From Clostridia bacterium (GTDB taxonomy: Bacteria > Bacillota > Clostridia > Peptostreptococcales > Anaerovoracaceae), in the NCBI GenBank assembly GCA_902363595.1, contig CABJAP010000010.1:1-64000 (forward strand): a stretch of DNA of 64,000 bases. The letters run 5' to 3'. Positions 41,275-49,068 of this stretch are shown here, piece by piece. The translations under genes and the position numbers were made by a program. A model generated the notes under the pieces. It saw nothing but the letters and a program-made list of their open reading frames with translations, was not told the DNA's origin and did no database searches. Every line of letters begins with the position of its first letter. Positions within the stretch are counted from its first letter, which is position 1.

Positions 41275-42999
41275 CTAAAACCGAAACACCGTCCGGTTGT
41301 ACCCGCTGGTGAGCATATACTTTTTTTCCTTGTGGGAGCCGATGATCCGATCCGCCGCGTATTCCTGCATGGAAGTAAGGTCTTTGTTTTCCTCAGTCAC
41401 ATCGTAATTCTGCCCGTTGTCCCGCAAAACCAAAGTAACCCCGTCGTCAAAAAGCAGGCTGGCCTCTATGCGAAAATCATGTTCCGGATTTTTTCCCACC
41501 GCCAGCATGCCGGTTTCTTCGGTAATCAGCTCGATTCTGAATTTTGTCCGCACCTGCGCGCCTCGCTCTGTCAATTCCCGGCCCAGCAGCCCCACAAGCT
41601 CCATGACGCCGTCCTGGGTGCCCGGCACGTCAAAGGCTGCCTGGTTTTCCAAAACTTCCTGGTCCAGCAGCAGGGGAAACACCTTCTTCCCATCCCTGCA
41701 TTTTCCGCCGACCAGCAGAAATCCCGCAGCAAGGGCGGCCGCGGAGGAAATGGCGAGTCCGATCCATACACCCGTAAGTCCCCACAATCCCCCGAAAACC
41801 ACTGCGCATAATATGGGGAAGAAAAGCAGCAGCAAAAACGAAAGGGCCAGCGAAAGCTTGATTTCGTCAATAAAGCAGTAATAGGCTGAAAGCAGAATCC
41901 CAATGCTGATGAACACCGCTGAGAGGGCATATATGCAGACGGCCGTCTGAGTCTGCGAAAGCAGAGCTCCTTCTTTTACTCCAAAGAGCCGGGGGATCTG
42001 GCCGCTCAGCAAAAGCAGCGCCGCCGTCACCGCCAGACCTTCCGCAGCAGAAACAAAAATCCCCAGTCTCATCGAGCGAAAAATTCCCCGCTGGTTCTTC
42101 TCGCCCCGATAGACATTGACCAGCACCTGCATCCCCTCGCCGATCCCGTCAAAGGCGCTGAGCATCAAATTGAGCAGGTTGAGGATGACGGCCGCCGTAA
42201 TCAGTGCGTTATCGCCGAAGCGATAGACCAAAAACAGGTTGAGACTGACCTGAAACGCCGCCAGATACAGATAGCGGAAGGAATCGTTGACACTGTATTT
42301 GAGCATGGATAAAACAGACCGCAAGCGGCAATACCAGGTAAAGCGGAGCTGATTCTGCTTTTGAAAAAATTGCAGACAGAGAATGGCATCCGCAAGAACG
42401 TTGCTCAGCACCGAAGCCAGGCTGACACCCGCCACTCCCATCTGGCTGCAGAGCAGCAGGGACATGGCGATATTGCCGCTCACCTGCGCCGCTGACGAGA
42501 TCATGCAGATCCGCTCGCCCCCTTCATTTAAGACAACGCCGTAAAAGAGCGCGTTGAGCGCCTGCAAAAGTGGGATAAAGCAAAGATACCGGTAATACTG
42601 CGCGGCGTAAGCCGCCACTTCCTGAGAAACATGCCCAAGCCGAAACACCTCTTCCCGAAACAAAAGGAAGAGAACCGTCAGCCCGGCTCCCACGGCAAAA
42701 CACAGAATCAAACCCTGGCTGAAATAGCGGTTGGCTTTTTCCCGATCCCCCTCGCCCACGGCAAAAGCCATGAGAATGATCGTCCCCTGGGATACCAGGA
42801 AGGCGAAAAACACGGAGATGGAAAAGGCTGGTCCCACCAGCGTAATGGCCGCCACGGCACGTTCTCCCACCAGATTTCCTGCGATCACATTATCGGAGAG
42901 CATGACAATATACTCCACCAGCATCGACAGGGTGGATACGAGAAAAATGGATTTGAACTTTTCCGAAATGAAATTCTTTTTCAGGCCCAAGCGCTCCAT
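41275..42999 (-). CDS. MATE exporter fused to an RsbW-like kinase domain (degenerate)
   Basis: A 574-residue protein. Residues 1 to about 445 form a 12-helix MATE efflux pump (SMLVEYIVMLSDNVIAGNLVG at the start). Residues about 460-574 are a soluble domain with the layout of GHKL/HATPase_c_2 kinases: RIELITEETGMLAVG in the N-box position and LRDNGQNYDV in the G1 position. The N-box Asn is absent, so ATP binding is doubtful. It is the last gene of an operon with STAS, PP2C, RsbW, condensation, ligase and carrier protein genes. It probably exports the product, with its tail as a regulatory contact. Confidence 0.85.
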   Translation of the reverse strand: MERLGLKKNFISEKFKSIFLVSTLSMLVEYIVMLSDNVIAGNLVGERAVAAITLVGPAFSISVFFAFLVSQGTIILMAFAVGEGDREKANRYFSQGLILCFAVGAGLTVLFLLFREEVFRLGHVSQEVAAYAAQYYRYLCFIPLLQALNALFYGVVLNEGGERICMISSAAQVSGNIAMSLLLCSQMGVAGVSLASVLSNVLADAILCLQFFQKQNQLRFTWYCRLRSVLSMLKYSVNDSFRYLYLAAFQVSLNLFLVYRFGDNALITAAVILNLLNLMLSAFDGIGEGMQVLVNVYRGEKNQRGIFRSMRLGIFVSAAEGLAVTAALLLLSGQIPRLFGVKEGALLSQTQTAVCIYALSAVFISIGILLSAYYCFIDEIKLSLALSFLLLLFFPILCAVVFGGLWGLTGVWIGLAISSAAALAAGFLLVGGKCRDGKKVFPLLLDQEVLENQAAFDVPGTQDGVMELVGLLGRELTERGAQVRTKFRIELITEETGMLAVGKNPEHDFRIEASLLFDDGVTLVLRDNGQNYDVTEENKDLTSMQEYAADRIIGSHKEKKYMLTSGYNRTVFRF

Positions 43000-43032
43000 T
43001 TGCCCTCCTCTCGGAATTTACGATTCACTGTA

Positions 43033-43260
43033 TCAGCGATCCTGGCAAGCCTCCGCAAGATAAGCTTCTATATCCCCCACGGTCAGAAAGTCCGCTGCCT
43101 CGGAAATCGGTATCTCAATGTCCAGGCAGTCCTCCAGGCTGACCACAATGTTCATCACCGTAAAGGAGTCCAGACCCAGATCTTTTTGCAGCTCCATCTC
43201 CGCTTTCAGAGGGCTGACCTTGGTGTACTGCCCCATCACCTGTTCCAATTCTTTTCTCAT
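43033..43260 (-). CDS. Acyl/peptidyl carrier protein
   Basis: A 75-residue carrier protein. LGLDSFTVMNIVVSLED holds Ser38 or nearby, the phosphopantetheine attachment site in the DSL/DSF motif. It is 1 bp from the acyl-AMP ligase gene, its probable loading partner. The Sfp-type transferase at 50913 would activate it. Confidence 0.88.
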   Translation of the reverse strand: MRKELEQVMGQYTKVSPLKAEMELQKDLGLDSFTVMNIVVSLEDCLDIEIPISEAADFLTVGDIEAYLAEACQDR

Positions 43261-43261
43261 C

Positions 43262-44722
43262 CTATCTTCTCCTTTTTATCTTCTGTCCGCCGGTCTTTTC
43301 AAAAGCCGTGTCCCGAATGAGGACCTGCTGGATCCGCTCATAAGCCGGAAGCTTCCGGTTCAGCAGCGCCATTTCCGCGGACAGCGCTTCCTCGGAAAGC
43401 TCCGTATAAACTTCGGCGGTAATTTTCTGGTCCTTTTCATAAACCAGCACTTCTTTTACGCCTTCCATCCGATGAATTTGCTCCTCAAGCTCCTCCGGCG
43501 ACACGTTTTTGCCGTTGGAAAGGATAATCAAATTCTTTTTGCGGCCGCTGATGACCAGATGGCCGTCCTGGTCCAAATATCCCAAGTCGCCGGTGCGAAA
43601 CCAGGGCCCGTCCATAACGGCCTGCCGGCTCTCGCCATCCCCGTAATAGCCCATCATCACATTGCTGCCGCTGACGCAGATTTCTCCGTCCTCCGCGATT
43701 TTTACATCCCAGTTTTTGCCCGGAAGTCCTACCGTATCCGCCCGGAAAGCCCGGCGCGGATTGAGGGAAACGATGGCCGTACATTCGGTGATCCCATAGC
43801 CGTTGAGCACGTCCACTCCATGTTTTCCAAAGCGCTTGATAATCTGAGGCGAAATGGGCGCGCCTGCGCTCATCACCCATTTGAGGCTGCCGCCGAAAAA
43901 TTCTTCCGCGCTCATCCCGCTGCGCTCCAATTCCGTGAGCAGCGCCTCTACCACCACCGGCACCAGAAAGAGAATCCTGGCCTGAAAAAAAACAATCTGC
44001 TGTGAAACCCGCTTCAAATCCGGACAGATGCACTGGACGCAGCGGGCCGCAAGACCGGCGTAGAGGTTGTAAAAGCAGCCGTAGCAATGATACAAGGGCA
44101 GAACCAAAAGGCATCGATCCCCCGGCGCAAGGTCCAGCAGCTCCAGCGCGGCTGACACCATGGAAACGATGTTTTTCTGGGAAAGCATAACGCCTTTCTG
44201 CCCGCCGGTGGTCCCGGAGGTAAAGATGATGCAGGCCAGATCCTCTTCCCCCGGGCACAGCGATATGTACTGATCATTGCCGCGCTCCAGTTCTGCGTTA
44301 CCCAGCTCCAGCATTTTGTCGAATTCTTCCTCGTCCCAGCAGATAAAGCAGGTTTTGTCAAGCATCTCCTCCAGACGCCGGGCTTTCTTGCGGTACTGGG
44401 CGGAGTAAAAGACCAGGCTGCATTCCGTGGTTCTGATCTGGGAGGCCAGGGTATCCTCCCGCTGATCCCGGTCCAAAGGCACGGCCGCGCCTGCGCCCAA
44501 AACCGCCGTCATGTGGATCAGGGCCCATTGATAGCTGTTTTCCCCCAGTATCCCGATCCGCGCGCCCGGATGGCCGGCCACAAGCCCGGTCCCCAGAGCG
44601 TTGATGTCGCTGAAAAACCGCTCCCAGGTGATTTCCTTTCGTTCCTGCCCTTCCCGGAGCAGAAAAACTGCTTCCCGTGGTGCCTCTGCAGCGTGCTTTT
44701 GTATGTAATCCTTGTAAATCAT
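43262..44722 (-). CDS. Acyl-AMP/acyl-CoA ligase
   Basis: A 486-residue ANL-family enzyme. The phosphate loop IIFTSGTTGGQKGV is near residue 170. Further motifs are GYGITECTA and the hinge/adenylation WFRTGDLGYLDQDGHLVISGRKKNLIILSNGKNV, and a C-terminal Lys is present (GGQKIKRRR end). It adenylates a carboxylic acid, likely fatty, and passes it to the adjacent carrier protein. It overlaps the condensation gene by 4 bp. Confidence 0.88.
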   Translation of the reverse strand: MIYKDYIQKHAAEAPREAVFLLREGQERKEITWERFFSDINALGTGLVAGHPGARIGILGENSYQWALIHMTAVLGAGAAVPLDRDQREDTLASQIRTTECSLVFYSAQYRKKARRLEEMLDKTCFICWDEEEFDKMLELGNAELERGNDQYISLCPGEEDLACIIFTSGTTGGQKGVMLSQKNIVSMVSAALELLDLAPGDRCLLVLPLYHCYGCFYNLYAGLAARCVQCICPDLKRVSQQIVFFQARILFLVPVVVEALLTELERSGMSAEEFFGGSLKWVMSAGAPISPQIIKRFGKHGVDVLNGYGITECTAIVSLNPRRAFRADTVGLPGKNWDVKIAEDGEICVSGSNVMMGYYGDGESRQAVMDGPWFRTGDLGYLDQDGHLVISGRKKNLIILSNGKNVSPEELEEQIHRMEGVKEVLVYEKDQKITAEVYTELSEEALSAEMALLNRKLPAYERIQQVLIRDTAFEKTGGQKIKRRR

Positions 44723-46011
44723 CTTATGACCTCGCCCACTTTTTGATTGGTATCCTCCATGGCCTTTTCCGCCAGAGCGATAATTCTCCCTAAGGTTTCT
44801 TCCGCTTCTTCTCGGGTAAAGGCGGATTTCCGGTAATCGAAAATAACGGTAAATTCGTCCGGGTCATTCATATGGAACAAGGTGAATTCCAGCGATACTT
44901 CCGGTGTGCCGTTGGCGATCCATTCCATGCGGCAGCCCCGCTGCTTTAGATCGCCGCAGGGCAGGTAGCTGAATTCCGCATCCCGAATGGCCGCCACCTG
45001 CGGATGCTGCGCCTGCGCCAGCTCCAGCACTTCATCGTGAAGACACAGCCCATGATAGTAGGCCTCCATGTTGGATTCTTTGATTTTCCGGTATACGTCT
45101 GCTATGAGGTCTTCATCATGCAGGTTCACGCACAGCATGCGTTCCGCCGTAAACATGCCCAGCCGATCCTTTTCCATAAGGTCGCCCCGGTTCATCATGT
45201 TCTGCCCGATGTCCACCCGACTGCAGCCGGGATTCTGCCTGTACAGATGGAGCAGCAGAGCAGTCTCAAACAACACGGCCGGGGAAATATTCAGCTGGCC
45301 GCAATGGTCATTGATGCGGCGGGACAGTTGCCGGTCCAGAGGCACCTGTACCCGGTCCCCTTCCGATTCCTCGACTTGGGGACGATCGGGCCGCATGCGG
45401 CAGAGAATCGGCTGCTGAGCGAAAAGATCACGCCAGTAGCGGCGGTCCTTTTCATAGCGGGAAGAACAGTAGCGCTGCAAAATAGCCGTAACGCAGTCTG
45501 TAAAATCGTGTTTTTCCGGCTGTGGGCTGCGGCCTTCCGCCAGAGCCTTGCAGTAATCCATCAGCTGCTGAGCGAAAAGAGCCAGGCTCCATCCGTCCAT
45601 GATAATATGGTGGAATTTAAGGGAAACCCCTATTCCCTGCCCATAATGAAAAATAGCCAGCTGGTAAAGGGGGCTGTCAAGGAGCGGAATCGGCTCCTGG
45701 GCCAGGGCCTCAAAACGCGCCCGCACCTGAGCTTCATCATCGCTGCCGTAATCTGCTGTGGGAATGGACTCGCGGACATATTCCTGCTCGTACTGGACGT
45801 ACTGCCCGCCCGCTCTTCCGACCCGCAGCCGCAGCGCCTGTTCATGCTTCAGGATCAGATTCAGCGCTTTACTGACGATTTCATCCTCATAGGGCGCTTC
45901 AAACCAGCAGACCGCCAATAGGGTGTTGACATTTTCCCTCTGAGCCGGATCCAGGTCGAACTGCAAAATCTCACCTTGCTGCTTGATAAGCGGATGTCTC
46001 TGTGCTTTCAT
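44719..46011 (-). CDS. Stand-alone NRPS condensation-domain protein
   Basis: A 430-residue single condensation domain. The catalytic motif FHHIIMDGWSLALF (HHxxxDG, near residue 144) is intact, and DIGQNMMNRG resembles the later latch region. It could join the carrier-bound acyl group to an amine, giving an N-acyl product or priming the NRPS of the opposite operon. The frame begins at 46035. The ATG at 46011 has AAGGAG six bases upstream. Confidence 0.88.
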   Translation of the reverse strand: MKAQRHPLIKQQGEILQFDLDPAQRENVNTLLAVCWFEAPYEDEIVSKALNLILKHEQALRLRVGRAGGQYVQYEQEYVRESIPTADYGSDDEAQVRARFEALAQEPIPLLDSPLYQLAIFHYGQGIGVSLKFHHIIMDGWSLALFAQQLMDYCKALAEGRSPQPEKHDFTDCVTAILQRYCSSRYEKDRRYWRDLFAQQPILCRMRPDRPQVEESEGDRVQVPLDRQLSRRINDHCGQLNISPAVLFETALLLHLYRQNPGCSRVDIGQNMMNRGDLMEKDRLGMFTAERMLCVNLHDEDLIADVYRKIKESNMEAYYHGLCLHDEVLELAQAQHPQVAAIRDAEFSYLPCGDLKQRGCRMEWIANGTPEVSLEFTLFHMNDPDEFTVIFDYRKSAFTREEAEETLGRIIALAEKAMEDTNQKVGEVIR

Positions 46012-46031
46012 CGTGTTCTCCTTTTCCTCTG

Positions 46032-46439
46032 TCAAAAATATTTCTTTATGGTCAGAACATTGCTTCCGTCCCTGAATTCATAGCTCACTTCATCCATCAT
46101 TTTTTTTACCATGAAAATCCCCAGCCCGCCGCATTTTCTTTTTTCCGCCGCAAGGGTGATGTCCGGGTCCTGTTTTTTGAGCGGATCAAAGGGCCGGCCT
46201 CTGTCTCGAAAAAGGATTGTCAGTTTCCCTTCTTCCGGAAAACCTTCCGCTTCCACCGTCACCGGTCCGCTTTCATGCCCATAGGCATAGCTGGCAATGT
46301 TGACATAGATTTCTTCCACCGCCAGTTCGACCTGATGGCAAACTTTCTGGGAGCATCCGCAGGCTTTCAGCACGCCCTCGATCAGGGTCCAAACCCGTTG
46401 CAGGTTTTCCTGCTTTGCTTCCACCGTAATCTGTTTCAT
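46032..46439 (-). CDS. RsbW/SpoIIAB-like anti-sigma kinase domain
   Basis: A 135-residue HATPase_c_2 protein. The N-box is VELAVEEIYVNIASYAY, G1 is FRDRGRPFDPL and G2 is GGLGIFMVKKMMD. In partner switching, such kinases phosphorylate a STAS protein and sequester a sigma factor or other target. Here the STAS and PP2C genes precede it in the operon. It overlaps both neighbours by 4 bp with the longer start of the next gene. The output partner is not encoded in the window. Confidence 0.9.
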   Translation of the reverse strand: MKQITVEAKQENLQRVWTLIEGVLKACGCSQKVCHQVELAVEEIYVNIASYAYGHESGPVTVEAEGFPEEGKLTILFRDRGRPFDPLKKQDPDITLAAEKRKCGGLGIFMVKKMMDEVSYEFRDGSNVLTIKKYF

Positions 46440-48139
46440 GATCCTGCCCTTCCTTTGTAAATCAAATAGAGCATGGTAATGTCATCGGCCTGGGGCGCAT
46501 CTCCGGCAAATCGATCCAGATCCAGCTTTACGGTATCCAAAAGCGCTTCGGCTTCCTGGCTTTCGCTCTTCTGGAGGGTCTGCCGCAGCCGCTCTTCCCC
46601 GTATAATTGATTTTGCCGGTCCGCTGCCTCCGTTACACCGTCAGTGTACAAATAGAGAGAATCGCCGGGTGCGAGCCAGAGTTCGTTTTGCTTATAGGCG
46701 ATTCCTTCCATTCCCGCCAGCACGAATCCGGCTTTGGATTTCAAATATTCAAAACAGCCGTCCCTTTTTATGAGGGGCGGGTTATGTCCCGCATTGACAA
46801 ATTCCAGTTTTCCCGTGGAAAGGGTCAGAACGCCCATCCAGCCGGTGACAAACATGGACTTTTTGTTGTTTTCACAGAGCTGGTCGTTGGCCGCGGAAAA
46901 AACTTCTCCCAGGCTTTCGCCGCTCTGGGCGTGATTTTTGATCAGCAGCTTGGCGATGACCATGAACAGCGCCGCCGGCACGCCCTTTCCCGAAACATCG
47001 CCGATGACCACGGCCAGATGGTCCTCATCGACAAAGAAGAAGTCGTAAAAATCGCCGCCCACTTCCCTGGCCGGGGTCATGGCCGCGCGAAGTTGGAACT
47101 CTTTCCTCTGAGGAAAATCGACGGGGAGCATATCTGTCTGAATCTGGGCCGCTACTTGCAGCTCGGCCCCGATCCGTTCTTTTTCCGCGGTCATAGCTGT
47201 CAGGTTGGCGATATAGGCGTCCAGATCCTGCACCATCTGGTGAAAGCCTTCCGCCAGGTAGCTCACTTCGCTTTTGCTGTCCAGGAGCTTTTCGCATTCT
47301 GCGGCGATTTCCCCGGTATCCGCCTTGCCGCTTTCCTCGTCAATGTAGTTTTTGGCGATCCCAGCGATAGATTCGACGGGAACAGTGATATTCTTTTCCG
47401 CGTATTTCAGAAAAAGGACAGTGATGATATAAAAAACAGTCAGATCCATGACCATATAAAGGTAGATCCGATTCCACATGGACAGCGGATCGGGTATGTA
47501 CCGTGATAATTCTGTGTAGGCAAACAAACCGATCAGGGAAGCAGAGATAACGCCCAAAAGGATGAAAATCAGGATCAGCCGTTCGTTGAGGGAAATGACC
47601 GGTTTGCTCTGGCCCTTAGACCTGGTTCCCGCGAAAACGATGATCGGTATGCCCAGAATCATGCAGAAGACCACGTTGTTGAGAAACACCATCACGTCGG
47701 CGGTGGTCCAGAAGTTGCCCAGACCCGTCACTCGCATGAGAATGCCGAACATCACAGCCATGACAGCGGAATCCAGAACAATGATTCCGATGTAGCGCAG
47801 GAGCTTTTTGACGCTGTTAAGGCGCAGGAAATGATCCGGCTGCAGCTTCCTATCTTTGAAGCCGAACCAGAGCAGGTAAGGCAGTATGCCATAGATAAAC
47901 TGGGCGATGAATCCCAGACCGCACAAAAGCGGACTGTAACCGGAAAGGGCGTCGGCCGCCAGATTGCCGATGGCGCAGCCCAAAGCTCCCGGATATCCAA
48001 ACAGAAGCCCCAATGCCGGCGGCAGGGCGCTGACCGGGCGCATTTCCGTCACTGCCATCACTTTGAAGAATTCCCGGAAAGGCATGGTGATGACGAAGAA
48101 GAGGATGGCTGATAAAAAAATCTTCTGGTAGAGTTTCAA
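46436..48139 (-). CDS. Membrane PP2C (RsbU/SpoIIE-type) phosphatase
   Basis: A 567-residue protein. Residues 1 to about 250 contain seven or so membrane helices, including LGLLFGYPGALGCAIGNLAADALSG, a segment shared with the paralogue at 51571. It resembles small-molecule-binding membrane folds. A HAMP-like linker (about 255-330) leads to the PP2C domain with REVGGDFYDFF, VIGDVSGKGVPAALFM, NAGHNPP and DDITML metal motifs. It would dephosphorylate the adjacent STAS protein in response to a membrane signal. The start is TTG after AAGGAAG. Confidence 0.9.
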   Translation of the reverse strand: MKLYQKIFLSAILFFVITMPFREFFKVMAVTEMRPVSALPPALGLLFGYPGALGCAIGNLAADALSGYSPLLCGLGFIAQFIYGILPYLLWFGFKDRKLQPDHFLRLNSVKKLLRYIGIIVLDSAVMAVMFGILMRVTGLGNFWTTADVMVFLNNVVFCMILGIPIIVFAGTRSKGQSKPVISLNERLILIFILLGVISASLIGLFAYTELSRYIPDPLSMWNRIYLYMVMDLTVFYIITVLFLKYAEKNITVPVESIAGIAKNYIDEESGKADTGEIAAECEKLLDSKSEVSYLAEGFHQMVQDLDAYIANLTAMTAEKERIGAELQVAAQIQTDMLPVDFPQRKEFQLRAAMTPAREVGGDFYDFFFVDEDHLAVVIGDVSGKGVPAALFMVIAKLLIKNHAQSGESLGEVFSAANDQLCENNKKSMFVTGWMGVLTLSTGKLEFVNAGHNPPLIKRDGCFEYLKSKAGFVLAGMEGIAYKQNELWLAPGDSLYLYTDGVTEAADRQNQLYGEERLRQTLQKSESQEAEALLDTVKLDLDRFAGDAPQADDITMLYLIYKGRAGS

Positions 48140-48157
48140 AAAACCACTTCCTTTTGT

Positions 48158-48493
48158 TTACGCGCCTTCAATGGACAAAACGTCGGAAAATCCGGTCATT
48201 TCAAAGACTTCCATGACCATTTCCTGTACGTTTTTAATATGCAGCTGCCCGCCGCGTCCCATCATCTGCTTATGGGCGAAAAGCAGTACCCGCAGGCCTG
48301 CCGAGGAAAGATATTCGATTTCCTTGAAGTCGAGAATCAGCGTACTTACGCCTTCCAGCCAGCCGTTTAGTTTGTCTTCCAGTTCCGGCGCCGTGGCCGT
48401 ATCCAGCCGGCCGGTCAAGTCGATGGTAAGGGTTTCCCCTTCCGTATGTTTTTCTAAGTTGCTTTCCAAATTAAATGTCTCCTTTTTTACCAT
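48158..48493 (-). CDS. STAS anti-sigma factor antagonist (RsbV/SpoIIAA-like)
   Basis: A 111-residue STAS protein. Features include DLTGRLDTATAPEL and IEYLSSAGLRVLLFAHK, with the phosphorylated Ser in SSAGLR. Dephosphorylated by the PP2C, it would bind the RsbW-like kinase. It is the first gene of the left operon. Its 5' leader (48494-48560) can form a hairpin CCTGC/GCAGG that covers part of its AGGAG. Confidence 0.9.
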   Translation of the reverse strand: MVKKETFNLESNLEKHTEGETLTIDLTGRLDTATAPELEDKLNGWLEGVSTLILDFKEIEYLSSAGLRVLLFAHKQMMGRGGQLHIKNVQEMVMEVFEMTGFSDVLSIEGA

Positions 48494-48566
48494 TGAACAG
48501 CACTCCTGCGTAAATGCAGGCAGGTTCCCAAAGACAGCACTTTAACCAATGTTGGATTTTGTTCTA

Positions 48567-48595
48567 ATTATAGCGGAGTTACCTTGTAATAACAA
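48567..48595 (-). promoter_or_regulatory. Left-operon promoter
   Basis: On the minus strand TTGTTA (48590-48595) and TATAAT (48567-48572) are 17 bases apart, 74 bp before the STAS start. A second set, TTGACA with TATTAC, overlaps further upstream. Between 48600 and 49068 I see the repeat element C and no convincing gene; the plus-strand promoter is unclear. Confidence 0.55.
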
Positions 48596-48755
48596 CGGAT
48601 TCTATAACTGTCAATGCAGGCTGCGGAAGTTTTTGCTTAATTTGCATATTTTTCTGCATAATTTGCAGGTGTGTGCGGGAGAGCGCCCGGCCAGCGCATG
48701 CTTTTTTAATTTAAGGCTGCATAGGGGGGTGAAAAAAATTGAAAAAAATCACGAA

Positions 48756-48860
48756 ATTTACGCACTTTTCAACGGTTTCCTCCTCTCGAATGAGACAAAA
48801 AGCGGCCTAGCCCGCTTTTTAGCCATATAGGGCCTCTCAAACCCACAGCTTTGCGTAAAT
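48756..48860 (-). ncRNA. Structured repeat element, copy C
   Basis: A 105-nt copy on the minus strand bounded by ATTTACGC and GCGTAAAT (8-bp perfect stem). It carries AAAGCTGTGGGTT and AACCGTTGAAAA. Inside is a hairpin AAAAAGCGG/CCGCTTTTT. It lies in the divergent spacer between the left and right operons of the NRPS locus. Confidence 0.55.
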
Positions 48861-49068
48861 AATGAAAACTTTTAATAAAATTTTTCCCATTTGAATTAAT
48901 ACATGACTGAAGGCGGAACTTTTATGTCTCCTTCTCGTTTCAACACAATACCAACTATCCCCATACAAATTAAGCAGAATTTACTGCAAAATATGCAACT
49001 CGATTGTTTTTCACCTACAGCCACGTTAAAATTTAAAATCATGAGTAAAAAGAAACGAGGCAATACAT

